Shown here piece after piece: positions 44,737-56,972 of a stretch of DNA of 64,000 bases. Every line of letters starts with the position of its first letter. The stretch's first letter is position 1. Both the position numbers and the translations under genes were made by a program. The notes under the pieces were generated by a model that made no database searches, had not been told where the DNA came from, and saw only the letters and a program-made list of their open reading frames with translations. The DNA is from Lytechinus variegatus (Eukaryota > Echinodermata > Echinoidea > Temnopleuroida > Toxopneustidae), in contig NC_054751.1 in NCBI RefSeq assembly GCF_018143015.1, forward strand, positions 17,097,292-17,161,291. The letters are read 5' to 3'.

Positions 44737-47700
44737 TCAGCTCATGGTGACATCCTCTGTATCTTGTCCACCCGACTTCTTGGCGAGGTACTCTTGATAC
44801 TGAACTTTACAGCTCTTGAACAACGCAATCTTCTTCTTGATCTGCTTTGGAGTGTCCTGGTAGTAATTTTTAACATCCCGGGCCATTGCCTAATATCAAG
44901 AGAAAAAGAAAAACATGAATTACAATTGGAAATATCTACATTAATCTTGAAAGCATACATAAACTTTTTGCACCACTGTCCTTTGAAAAAAAAATGGTTA
45001 CTGAGAATAAATTAGACATATGATTATTTTTAAATTAAACCTGGTGAATTAACCCCCCCAAAAAAAAGATTGTGTAGAAAATGTATACTTACGTAATTCA
45101 ATATTGACAAAATATACAAAACAATTATTGTCTACTCTCTTTTGAAAGGAATGAACACTTGCAAAATCTGATACTCTGCAAATTACATTGGTGAAACTGA
45201 TCAGACATAGTAACATTTCTGGGTGGGATTTCATAAAGCTTTTCGTGAAGTTCCGCACAGCTTTACGCACGACTGGAACCTGTTCTTAGGCGCTAAATCA
45301 GTTTCATAGGAATATCATTTAGAACAAGAAATGGTCACCAGTCATGGGTTAAGTCATTTGTAACTTACGAACAGCTTTATGAAACGGGCCCCTAAAGTGA
45401 TTTGAATGTAGATATCCTTCTGAAGCAAATAAAAAGAAAGAGAATATCTTCATTCATAATGAGAGTATAGTTTACCTCATCCACTGAAACCAAAACACAA
45501 CAAATATGATAGGGAGATTTAAATCTGTGATAGGTCAATATGCCATCACATGGTCATAGCTGCAAGGATCAGAAATTGTTATATTCTAGGTTTTGATGTC
45601 ACAATGTATAGTGAATAGAAGTGTGTGTATCGTAAAAGCCAGTATTATATTCACTATTAAAGGAGACTTCTCTCATTGCTTATAAGCTGCATAATCACAT
45701 AGAATTGTATCTACGCTAGCTTGCATGATGCACGTGCTAGCTGGGTGTTTTTTTCAATGAACGTTGACGGATCAGAGCTGTGGCAAGCATTGCAAGTTTA
45801 TCATAAAGCCAATATTAAACAGATATTGCCTGGACTGTAGTCTACTTACCTTATAATCAGTACCATACTTGTCCATCATGTATGCGCAATACATCATCAT
45901 AGGGTCAGAGATTCTTTCTCTCTTCTTGGTGGGCATATCAGCTATGGCTTCAAGTTCTGAATAGGAATGAGGAGAAAACAAGCTTATTGAATTCATATCC
46001 TAGTAGGCACTTGAGTATAGATGAGGATAAATATCAGTGATTTTCACTAATTATTGTTAGCTACTGGAATCCTTGTTATGACAAGCTATAATTGTGTAGA
46101 GACATCCACAAGACTTGTGAATATGTGATGAAAGAAATGTGTGGCAAACACTTATTATCAGGTGGTCGCATACAGATTAGTTAAATTGCCAAAATATCAG
46201 TGGTATGAATCCGTACAATATTATTATTTTTTTTCTGAATTCTGTGATTTCACAAAAGCTGTAAGAAAAGTCATTTGTAGTTGACAGCAAAATATATTTA
46301 CCTGTCACTTCCTGAAAAAATACTAAAACTGCCATTTCCACAAGAGATAAGGATACTTTGGGTTTGACTTTATAAAAGGTCATTCAGTCAAAGTTATGTT
46401 GTAGATGACAAACATTTACCTTTGATAACCTGCTTATTGCCTGAAGGACGGGTAACTTTATCATCAACATCCATAGAGTCATCGAGATTGACAGGGGCAA
46501 GCCTCTCCTATGGAATTGATACAAAGTCACTAATTAATAACAAGAATAAATAATACTGATGATGATGATGAGGAAAGTGGTAGTGGTGGTGGTGGGGACG
46601 ATAACAGTGATAATGGTAGTGGTGGAGATGGTGATGATGATGATGGTAGGAATGGTGACAATGATGATGGTGGTGGTAAAGATGATGATGATGATGATAA
46701 AGGTGATGACAATACTGATAGTAGTATATGGTATGTAGCTGGGAATTTCAGTGGTGATGATGCAGGATGGTACTTGTAGTGATTTAAGATTTCAATTTAT
46801 ATCGATATTTGTAGTTGTTAACAAAGTGTATAAAATAGTTGCATCAAAAGGAACTGTTGCTGCACTAGCGCCACAAGCGTCTCTGGACGGTGTGTGCACT
46901 CAATAAGATATCAGTATTATTATTATTGTTGTCACACTGACAATGGTACAACATTTGATGTGGATGATAATAATGAGGTTTGGTGTTGAGCTGCTGTATG
47001 AAGCTCAAACACCAAGCTGGGTTCAGAAGATTCATATCACATTATCAACAGCTCATGACGGTGTTGCGGCTCTACACTGCGCTGCTGATCATCTCAACTT
47101 TAGGTGAGAATTACTGATAGCAAAAGTGAAATCAAGGAGATGTGCAATAGATAGGTACAGTCCAGAATGCAAAGGCTTTTTTCACCTCAAGAATCAGTAA
47201 GAGAAATTACTGCTCAGTAAAATGCAAAAAACTCAACTAATTTGCATTATCTTTTGAATGCTAATACTACCACAGACCGATCATAAGGGTTGTGATGAGG
47301 ATCAACTTACCTTAGTTGTTTTAATGGGAAGAGTCTTGTTAGGATCCGATGATAATCCCATGGCTCTCATGTTTTCCCTCACGGATTTCTTACTGTCCCA
47401 TGCAGCCTTAACAGGCTCACTGAAAAATAAATCACAATGAAAATTTTAGAGTTTTCTACTTTACCTGCTGAATCTGAATTTTGTTGTGCTATATACAGAT
47501 GGATTCAGATTTCAGAAGATTAAGAAATTATAGAAAACAGTTTCAGAAGTCAAAATCATTGTCAAACGTCACATTGAAGTAATGAATATTACTTTGGAAT
47601 GGTTAAAGCTTGTGTATAGTTTTGGTAAATCCACCAAAATGCACCTATCACTATTCCAATTCATTGCTAGCTAATATGAATGGATATGCCCTATAACAGT

Positions 47701-50700
47701 TATGATGTGGAGGATATGAAATGAAAATGTGTTTTACAGGATAAATTTTGCGAGTTAAATTTAAATTTAACGTCACCCGATCAAATTAAAATATCTGTGT
47801 GTTTTTGCCTTTCAATTAAATCCTATTCCAAATCATGGAATGGGCTGAAACTTTCAAGATATGTTCTTTGTCTGTAACTTTTGGATATCTAATCACTAAA
47901 TTTATAAGATAAGTGCTTGAATGCCCATTTTTTTTAATTTAAAACAAGCATCACCGAGAGAGGGCGCTATATATCCAAGAATTGAATATTTGAAATTTTC
48001 TCAGAGAAGTGCAGTTGGAAAAATATCTAACGGTCTCTACGCTTCAGTAAGACTGTCATATTAGATGATATTCGATTATCAATCACATTATTGACCCTTT
48101 ACCAAAGCTATACACAGGCTTTAAAGTGTGCCAAGCACAGTTCACCATATTAATATAATTTACATCTCGAAATATCTTAATGTACATGGCAGAGATCAAC
48201 TACAAGTTTAAACATACTGTAAGGGCAGAAATTGTGTGGCAAATTGGAAATCTACACCAGAATGCATTTGGATTTGAGACAACATTTAGATGCACAACAC
48301 AGAATTAATAATGAGAGCAGATGGTTTCACATACTATTTCTTTTGTATTTCATTGTACGAAAGTGCTGGGCGATATTTTAATATCATAAAAATTATGTGA
48401 TATTGAGAATTGATAATGCCTGATTTTATGATCATGTTGAGATATTGAGGTAACATAATATAACTGAAATATTATCAACTATGAAAAGTTAATAAATACC
48501 ATCGCCATTTATTGACCAAAATGCTGCTCTTGTATTCCTTTAAACCAACTCAGAACTTCAGAAGTTGGTACCCAATATCAACTTTTCAAGGACAAACACC
48601 AACGAAGGCTATACTCTCATTTCTCCCTTCGCTGCTCTGAGTTACAGCTTATCTCATAATAAACATGATACTAGAGTAGTAGAGGCGCAAAGCCAATGTG
48701 GAAGACTGTCAACGATGTGGGAGATTATCTCCAAGTAATTACATCAGAGACTTTTTGAAAGTCTTTAAAGGGATGCTCCGGTCTAAAGATATTTATATCT
48801 CAGTGAATAGAGTAAAATTCAGAGAGCAAAATGCTGAAAATGGATCAAAATTTGATAACAAATAACGAGTTAAATGGGAATGAAACCTTTAGAACAAGTA
48901 GACTTGTGTCGAAACAGAAAAATCAATGAATAAGAACAAAAAAAGTTTGAGAAAAATCAGACAAATAATGAGAAAGTTATGAGCATTTGAAAATTGCAAT
49001 CACTAATGCCGTGAAGATCCTCCCATTGGAAATGCGACAAGGACGTGTGATGTCACATGTGAACAACTTTCCCTTTTATAAAGGACTATAAAATGCCCCC
49101 AAAATGTCTCTTTTTGCTTCTTCTTTGGGAGAAACTAACTCCCGTATTTCAAAATATTGAACAAAATATAATTAATACATAGAAAGGTGAAGAATTTTCA
49201 TCAAATAACCAACAGATGGTGAAGCAGAGACAGCAATAAAATTGATTACTGTAAACTTTTGCAAGTTCTGCAGTGATTTTCTTGCTAACCAATATTGCAA
49301 ACAAATTTATTTTCTTCGATCTACACACAAACACACACTATGCATGTAGGCATGTACATGTAGGATAGGAGCAGAATGTCAATAGTGCAAACAATCTCAC
49401 ATGTGAAGCAGTTTTTCATCAAAATAATCACAAAATCGGAGGGAATTTTTTATAATTGTAATGGATCATCAGATTACTGATTTAATCGGTGATGTAGTCA
49501 GAGGAGCAAGTTATTGAGTTTTCAGTTTTGAGTCTTGTTGTGATCGGTGTGGAGTTGTAATGGGATGAGAGATGCCTGTGAGTGATGCCGCGATGTTTCA
49601 TCGAAATTTTAAGTTTTACAATGCTGCACTTATGAAATTTTATTCATTTCTAAAAGATTTTAGCATTCTAACAATTCTTAAAATATATTTAACCCCCCAT
49701 CCCCAAATATCATTAAGATTTTTGTTAGATGATTGGATTTTTTTCCCTTTGACGTTCATTCTTTCTTCCTTTCTTGGAACAAAAAAGAAAATAATTGTAA
49801 GAAAGAAAGAACAAAAGAAAAAGGAGAGGAAGGGAGAAGGAAGAAAAAAGTTTAAGGAAAGAAAGAATGAAGGAAATAGAAATGGAAATATAAGAGAAAG
49901 AAAAAATGAAGAGAGAGAAAGGATCAGGAAAGAAAGCGAGGAAGGATTGGAAATAAAGATAGATGGAACAAAAAAGGCAAGCAAGAAGGATAGAATTAAG
50001 GATGTAGAAAGAAAATGATAGAAAAGAACTTTCTTTTCTATCATTTTCTTTCTACATCCTTATATTATTCACAATCCGGTAGGCACTTAAGAACCAAGTT
50101 TGAAAGGATACTTGTAAAATTATGTCACTCTCGCCGATGAATATTCATTAGATCATGGTCGTGCGTGTTCAATACACACTGAGTGCATGCATGCAGAGAG
50201 TTTGTATTGAACACGCACGACCACGATCTAATGAATATTCATCTCGACAGTGACGTAATTTTACGAGTGTCCTTTCAAACTTGGTTCTTAAGTGCCTACC
50301 GTACCTTTGTTTACGGTGTTGCAAGCTAGCTGCATTCTAGGCGATCAGCATTATTTTTTTGCTCGTTCAATCCACTTTCATCATCATCTTGTCAAAAGAT
50401 GGCGTACTTTACCAAAAAAGTATATACATGAGATGCAACCTGTTGATTTTTGGTACAATTTCCTATTATGCGCTGACGACTTGAATTGAGAATGTTCGAT
50501 ACGAAAAATTGCTTGATTGTTTGCGTACTTTCCACCGCAGTATTAAGGACGGATTGAATGGAGTATCCTGGTTGAGACTTGGAGGTAAGCGATAAAAACA
50601 CTTTTATAAATAATTTCCAATTCATTTTTAAAACAAACTTAAAATTAAATCATTAAAATAAGAATACGATAGTGGAGAAATACTGAAACGTTTGGCCTTT

Positions 50701-51704
50701 TTCATTCCCTCACATTAGTGTGATGAATGAAAACGTCAAAGTCCACTATGAAACCACATGCGTTGTGCGAGGTTAGTATTACTAACCGGCATAATCGTGA
50801 TATAGTCCCCAAATCCAAAAGTGGGGATTATTAGATTCACACCTACCAGAACGCATGAAAATCACTTCCTTTCTCCAGAACACAGTCCCCAACTCTCGCA
50901 CAACAATGTGGCAAAATGATAACACACACAAATGAAACACACAGTATATAAACACTAGGGTTCTCTCCCTATTATATACTCGTGATACAGTCCCCACTCA
51001 ATGGGAAATCAAGTTCGATTTTCACGGCGGTGGGGACAGTTTAAACAGTATAGTATACTCGTGATCCAGTCCCCACGCTATGGGATACACAGTTCGCTTT
51101 GTACGCAGTGGGGATAGCTCCAACAGTATATATACTCGTGATACCGTCCCCCCACAACATCAAAGCGTGCTCGTTCAACAAGAGGATGGGGACAGTTTCC
51201 CGATGCAACGTGACAAGGATAAAACACATTTGGGTATGGTTGCGGAAGTTGGGGGAGGGGTGGGGGGGGGGGGGGAAGGACTTCAGCCCCTACCTTTTTC
51301 CAAACATAAACGTAAAAATATGACCATAAGATTGTGATTTACTGTGCATCTTCAGTTTCCAATGTAATGCACTTTACCCATGAATGTAATAATTTTTGAT
51401 CGCCCACAAATGCCTTCATATGAAGCACAAAAGTGCAAAGTCTTTTTCCAGACCCGGTTAATTAAAAATTATAATACAAGTCCAAAGTCTTTTTTCCAGA
51501 CCCGGTTGTTTCAAAAATCTGTCCAAACTAAGATACAATAATGATATTCCAGTGGAATAAAAATTAAAGAGTCTTGTCTTAACCCCACACCCAGTTCTCT
51601 TAAGAATACAAATTAAGCATAACTTTAATCTTAAAACTTGTAGCAGGGCCCACTGGGAGAACAGTTTTCGGAACTGAAGTGGCTACCCTGGGTAAATATG
51701 CCGC

Positions 51705-51735
<31 letters not shown>

Positions 51736-53384
51736 GTTTCCCATGATTTCCTATTTTGAAATAACTGTGTCTGGAGCAAAGACTACACCATATTTCCGTG
51801 CTATTCAATGTTGATAAGATTGCGAGGTTTATGTCTTGTGTTTTTAACAATTTTTTTTCAACTAGGTCTGGAGGAAAGACTACACTATATGTCCATGTTG
51901 TTCGACATAAATATTTTTTTATTATTATTATTAATTCATTAGTAGTAGTATTCATTTTTATTTCAAAGATCTGGGTCTGGGTGAAAGACTACGCTATATT
52001 TCCATGTGGGCCTTTGTTACTTTTTTACTCTGGTCTTGGAAAAAAAAGACTTTGAACTTATATCACAATTTTTTAAAACAAACGGGTCTGGAAAAAAGAC
52101 TTTGAACTTATATCACAATTTTTTTAATTAACCGGGTCTGGAAAAAGACTTTGCACTTTTGTGCTTCATATGAAGGCATTTGTGGGCGATCAAAAATTAT
52201 CACATTCATGGGTAAAGTGCATTACATTGGAAACTGAAAATGCACAGTAAATCACAATCTTATGGTCATATTTTTACGTTTATGTTTGGAAAAAGGAAGG
52301 GGCTGAAGTCCTCCCCCCCTCCCCCGCCCGCCCCCCCCCCCCCCCCCCCCCATCCCTCCCCCAACTTCCGCAACCATACCCAAATCTGTTTTATCCTTGT
52401 CACGTTGCATCGCGGGAAACTGTCCCCATCCTCTTGTTGAACGAGCACGCTTTGATGTTGTGGGGGGACGGTATCACGAGTATATATACTGTTGGAGCTA
52501 TCCCCACTGCGTACAAAGCGAACTGTGTATCCCACAGCGTGGGGATGGTATCACGAGTATAGCTATACTGTTGGAACCGTCCCCACTGCGTACAAAGCGA
52601 ACTGTGTATCCCATAACGTGGGGACTGGATCACGAGTATACTATACTGTTTAAACTGTCCCCACCGCCGTGAAAATCGAACTTGATTTCCCATTGAGTGG
52701 GGACTGTATCACGAGTATATATTAGGGAGAGAACCCTAGTGTTTATATACTGTGTGTTTCATTTGTGTGTACGTGTGTTATCATCCTGCCACATTGTTGT
52801 GCGAGAGTTGCAATTGGGGACTGTGTTCTGGAGAAAGGAAGTGATTTTCATGCGTTCTAGTAGGTGTGAATCTAATAATCCCCACTTTTGGATTTGGGGA
52901 CTATATCACGATTATGCCTACTAACCTCGCATGTTGTGTGAGTGAGACTGAGAACAAGGTTATAATTATAAGTAGGCCTAAATATAACCTTGTTCATTGA
53001 ATGAGTGATTAAGGAGGACTTTGTTGATTATTTTAATTAAGACCTGGCTCAGCTCAGTCGACCCGGCTGTTGATTGCCCCGTATTTCATTTTGTGAAAGC
53101 TGGTCACCCTGCTCGTCACCATGTCCATGAACAAGATAAAATGCACGAAGACCTAGTCAAGAACTCCCGACACCATTTGCTGGAAGCTTCCCCGCGGAAA
53201 CTCCCCGGTCGGACACCGCAGACCGGCCACCCATTCACGATCGGATCTACGGAACCAACGACTCATTTTAAATAATTGCTTACCAATCGATATGTGGAAG
53301 CCTCTTCTGTTTTTTCCACATCTTCCTCCTGTTAGCTGAATATTTAAATTTCCTTCGTTGTCTGGCAGCTTTTGTTTTCGCCAT
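44737..53384 (-). CDS. NOP16: Nucleolar protein 16 (60S ribosome biogenesis factor)
   Basis: NOP16 is a small basic nucleolar protein acting in large-subunit ribosome assembly. Coding exons in transcript order: 53284-53384 (ATG complement at 53382-53384), 47311-47419, 46420-46507, 45850-45956 and 44737-44889 (TGA). All have GT/AG ends and consistent phase, giving 185 residues against 178 in human. The N-terminus MAKTKAARQRRKFKYSANRR parallels the lysine/arginine-rich human start; AAWDSKKSVRENMRAMGLS, then a diverged acidic linker, then YMMDKYGTDYKAMARD and VKNYYQDTPKQIKKKI follow in family order. The last block is the most diagnostic. Intron 1 is 5.9 kb and is packed with inverted-repeat elements; intron 4 holds another. 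The gene converges with the THEG-like gene and lies upstream in the same direction as CFAP206's 3' end. Confidence 0.96.
45221..45392. mobile_element. MITE with 'tttcataaagctgtt' termini, second copy
   Basis: Left GGGATTTCATAAAGCTTTTC and right TTACGAACAGCTTTATGAAA then CGGGCCCC. It lies in NOP16 intron 4. A third, partial copy (right end only) is at 60875-60935. Confidence 0.75.
46555..46710. repeat. GAT/GGT trinucleotide repeat
   Basis: Imperfect GATGATGAT and GGTGGTGGT runs in NOP16 intron 2. Gives spurious Ser/Pro-rich frames on the minus strand. Confidence 0.85.
48361..48650 (+). repeat. Dispersed repeat, copy B
   Basis: Companion of 13056-13330: shares TTTAAACCAACTCAGAACTT, AGTTGGTACCCAA and ACTCTCATTTCTCCC-like endings in the same order. 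In NOP16 intron 1. Confidence 0.65.
48765..49100. mobile_element. Probable TTAA-type element, one end only
   Basis: TTAA followed by AGGGATGCTCCGGTCTAAAG, then AT-rich sequence with ATGAGAAAGTTATGAGCATT. It resembles one arm of a foldback MITE; no matching right terminus seen. Confidence 0.4.
49780..50020. repeat. Purine-rich tract in NOP16 intron 1
   Basis: AAAGAAAGAAGGAAG-type run giving long spurious frames on both strands. Runs directly into the perfect palindrome at 49998. Confidence 0.8.
49998..50061. repeat. Perfect 64-base palindrome
   Basis: Two 31-base arms, AAGGATGTAGAAAGAAAATG onward and its exact complement, separated only by CT. In DNA this would extrude as a cruciform; it could also be a read-through artefact at a hairpin. 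Confidence 0.85.
50077..50301. mobile_element. 225-base foldback MITE
   Basis: Arms of about 100 bases: CGGTAGGCACTTAAGAACCA left, TGGTTCTTAAGTGCCTACCG right; both contain GATGAATATTCAT, TAGATC and GTGCGTGTTCAATAC (inverted). The loop is near GCATGCATGC. No clear target duplication. Confidence 0.85.
50788..52918. mobile_element. 2.1-kb foldback element with 8-bp target duplication
   Basis: Ends GGCATAATCGTGATATAGTC and its inverse, flanked by TACTAACC at 50780-50787 and 52919-52926. Arms are about 750 bases (left) and 840 (right), each with 77-80-base units starting at ACTCGTGATA or its complement: three in the left arm (50978, 51057, 51134), four in the right (about 52472, 52549, 52629, 52708). 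The centre (51540-52070) has an ATT run and a SINE-like tail. Long arms with internal repeats and 8-base duplications recall the sea urchin TU elements. No transposase. Confidence 0.88.
51640..51740 (+). mobile_element. SINE-like tail inside the foldback element
   Basis: GGCTACCCTGGGTAAATATG followed by an ATT repeat (to about 51736) resembles the 3' end of an echinoid SINE. No head visible. Confidence 0.4.
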
Positions 53385-53715
53385 TTCGACGGAAAGTTTA
53401 ATTCAAAATCCAATAACGTAAGCCAGACTCTGCAGAATTCAGAAATCAGAATTAGCACGTGCGAGTAATGGTATAGTTAACGTAACAAAATGTCATGGAA
53501 ATAATGGACAGAATAGGCCTAAGTAATGTTAGAGCTCTCGCACATATCTATATCTGGTGCTCATATCAATTGAGGAAGTGTTAGGGGGTTAGGGAGACAA
53601 TTCCATGCTCATATTCATATTCATGCTGTGGCCTACAACTGTTTCAACGAAATAATGTAAAACTAGAAAATGCCACGTTTGTTATAAAAAAAAAATATAT
53701 ATCAATGAAACTTCA

Positions 53716-53991
53716 GGGCCGTCAATGTCTTACAAAGAGTTGCGATTGATCCAATCAACCACAACTATGGAAAGCCAGCAGTGAACATCTACAATGCATG
53801 TTTGTTCAAAAGATTTTCTACCTATTTATTTATATCAAAGGTTCATCGTTTTCTTGGAAACTCATGTGCTTCTCTTTGTTTACAAAGGACATGGTGCAGA
53901 TTTCCTGGATAAAAAATTATGACATTGTCGCCGGATTTCCATAGAGTTAGGGTTGATGGGATCAATCGTAACTCTTTGTAAGACGGGGCAC
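53716..53991. mobile_element. MITE with 'gtcttacaaagagtt' termini, copy B
   Basis: Same arms as 25995-26249: GTCTTACAAAGAGTTGCGAT left; GATCAATCGTAACTCTTTGT then AAGACGGGGC right. The interiors also align (GCATGTTTG, GTTTTCTTGG, GATTTCCATAGA). Confidence 0.8.
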
Positions 53992-56820
53992 AGTTTTGAT
54001 AAGGCATATTTAGGCTGTATTCACAAAATAGCATCATTATACTCCCGGGGCTATACTCTACTAAAGCCTTTGCATAACTGAACACCCATTAATGTAAAAT
54101 GATTTATAGCATGCATATCGACAGCTTTTATTTTTTTCATTCTATCGGTTAATGAATCATTTTAAATCTAATATTCCTTTTAATATAAAATCTGCTATCC
54201 TCCCCTTTATGTCTCAGCATTTCAATTTCTCATTGTAATTATATTTGTATTAGAATATTTTTGAGAAAGAGAGGGAGGAGGGAGAGTGTAGATTAAGATA
54301 GGCGGCGCTGGGGGAGGGGGTGTTGACTATAAAAGTCATAACCTTTTCCAGTGGTGGATCCAGGATGGGGGAAGCAATTTTCTTGGTTTTAATTAGTGCA
54401 CTCTTGATCAGGGGCATGCATCCCCTATACGCTTGCCTGAATGGATTGCCATTGTGTCTTCATACTGGGAGGGAAGGGGGCGGGGGGTGCATGGCTTGGG
54501 TTATCAAATAAGTAGAAAAAGTGATTTCTCAATGAGGATTATGACAAACCAATAATTACACAAGGTTATATGCACTCGTAGACTTTCATGCCTTCGCTTA
54601 ACAGTGTATTCGCCTTTCATAGTTTTATTTGTAAATAATGCCTATAAAGTTTTCAACATGAAAATTCCAGCACTGCAATTTTACAAAGTGTAATACTGTG
54701 TGATTATGTTTTAACAACAAAGAAAACCATTTAAAAATGAAATCTGCGAAAAAAAACTATGTAGTTTATCATTTGAATATGTTAAGATTAAGAATAGCTT
54801 TAAGAATAGCAAAGTTTTAAAAACAGCCGTACATAAACTTGAAAGGCTATGTGCCAAGGAAAGCTTGGAACCAAAAATGGATATCAAAGTATTTAGAATA
54901 GATAAATGAAGGGCAAAAAAATAAAAAAATATTTGTTTATTTCTGATAAGGAAACCAGTACCATTGACAGAACTGAAAATAAATCCTCTAGGTATCTTTC
55001 TCATAAGAGAAAATAAATAAAGATGAAGGATCACAATTATTGCATGAATGGCTTAGCAAGCTAGATTTTTTGTTATTACAAAAGAAAGACACAAACTACC
55101 AGCCAGTTTTTCTTAATATTTTTTATTCTTTACTTTTCAAATTTGTACATTTGCAAACTCATATCGAACATAGATAGATTTAACACCCATAAACATGTAT
55201 AAAGTTAATCCATATTATGTACAATGAATACAAACTGTACAAAACCTATATAATTGATACTATACAATGGTATTTGTAAAATAAACTATCTGCATATGTG
55301 TGTAAGGACGGCATAGTGGCATAGTGAACCCAAATATCACACAAAGAGAGGACAGATCCCGATTTTGGAATCATTGTACTAGGTATGCATACAACCAGTA
55401 TTTTTCCATAGGATGGCAGCAGTTACAGGATAGAATGGTTCAATATAATATCATAAGGATATTATAGTGCATATAATATTATGTACATATCTCATACAAG
55501 AGGCCTGCATACTAAAAAAGTCGAAAACAGAATAGCTTTAATATTGCTACGCTTAATACATGAGACGGAATTTACCATAACCCACCCGTGATGAAATAAA
55601 ATGTTAGGTGTACTTATAACTAGACTTATCATCTTGCAGAGTTCATTTACCGGTAATTGTTTATTTGCCAAGCTTGGATAGTTTTTTTCCACAGATATAT
55701 GAATCCTTGCTGAAAATTCTGATTATGCATTTGACAAGTCTCACAGCTAATTCAAATTTTTTTATCACTCTTTTTATCGCAGAGGAAGTGCATAGTTTTT
55801 GTAAAATGGGCTACATATGTGTAAAAAACAGCTTTCGTAGGAAAGAAATATTGGAGCAATATTGTACTCTCTTTACTAAAATAATTAATAATTCTGCACC
55901 AGCATAATGTAGGGTGGGTTTGGAATATTGATAATCAATGTATTTTGGAGGTAATGGTATAGTTTAATCAGACACAGTTGCAAGATAGACTATACAGGAA
56001 TGGCACATTAATAATTTTGTAACAATCATTATCAAAGCATTTAAAAATCTATACCAAGTGCAACTGAAAAATATCAACAAATCACATGCAAAATCTGAGA
56101 GGTGGGTTTGTGCACTGGTATGATTTTTATGTGTTTTCAAGACCTTTCTTATTTTACATTTCTGGCAAATGCACAACATTAACATTAGAATAAATGACTG
56201 AATTTTTTGTAAACAATGAGCACATTGTTACACACCTGTCATATTTTCAAGAGCAGATTTGTTCTTTAATAGTATTTGTTGAAACTCAAAATACAGAGAT
56301 CTTATATTCTACATTTGTGATAATCATAACAAGGTATCTGTAATTCTTCTCAATGCAATCTTGAATCGCCTAAACCTTGCCATTGCTTTTATCTATGCCA
56401 ACAATGAGAACTACCATGGTATCATCGTTAAACAGCTCGTCAAAATCAAGGTTCTATGGAAGTCACTAGGAAGTCACCACTGATGGCAAAGACACCATCA
56501 ATAGTATGGTTCTGCAGCAACAAGCTTACAAGATAACAAGATTTCTGCTTTGAAAGATAACATCATTAACAGTCCTGCAGAGGGTGTTCCAGTTCTTCAG
56601 AATATGACTTTGACATCAACTGCAAATTAATCAGTGACATTGGAGGAACTGGTTTTCAGTCCGTCAGACATCCATGAAGTTATCACTGACTGAAAGGTTA
56701 TTATCAATGGTAAATTTTATGCAATGTGGCCCTGACGTAACAAACTTAATGATACAGAGATATAATTTGACTTGCCTCATTGACCCTGTTCTTCTATCAT
56801 ATCACACATATAATTCTATA

Positions 56821-56826
56821 TTTATT
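56821..56826 (-). other. Candidate CFAP206 polyadenylation signal
   Basis: Minus-strand AATAAA about 150 bases after the CFAP206 stop codon. Position is typical, but other AATAAA sites occur further downstream. Confidence 0.35.
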
Positions 56827-56972
56827 TTCTGTAATTTTAGATTGGCAGTTTCAACATGTAATCAGTATCAAAACAAGTCTAACTCTCTGTAAACAATTGC
56901 TGGTGCAAAAGCAATTGGATGGATATGTGTGTGTGTGGGGGGGGATAGGTGGGTTGTCATATGGGTCAAGCT

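Larger units (their letters stand above)
53385..56972. other. Intergenic region between NOP16 and CFAP206
   Basis: Begins with the NOP16 promoter side (no obvious TATA box) and contains a MITE at 53716-53991. From about 54500 it is AT-rich without a supported exon; part may be the CFAP206 3' untranslated region. Confidence 0.55.

Noticed and set aside
46530-46712. Ser/Pro repeat frame on the minus strand
   Set aside because: Translation of a GAT/GGT microsatellite in NOP16 intron 2.
49572-50044. 148- and 134-codon frames on opposite strands
   Set aside because: Lys/Glu and Phe/Ser runs from a purine tract ending in a palindrome; no domain or splice context.
51080-52693. Mirror-image frames beginning MGYTVRFVRSGDSSNS on both strands
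   Set aside because: They are the two arms of one foldback element read in opposite directions, with repeats and poly-G/poly-Pro tails; nothing indicates a protein.
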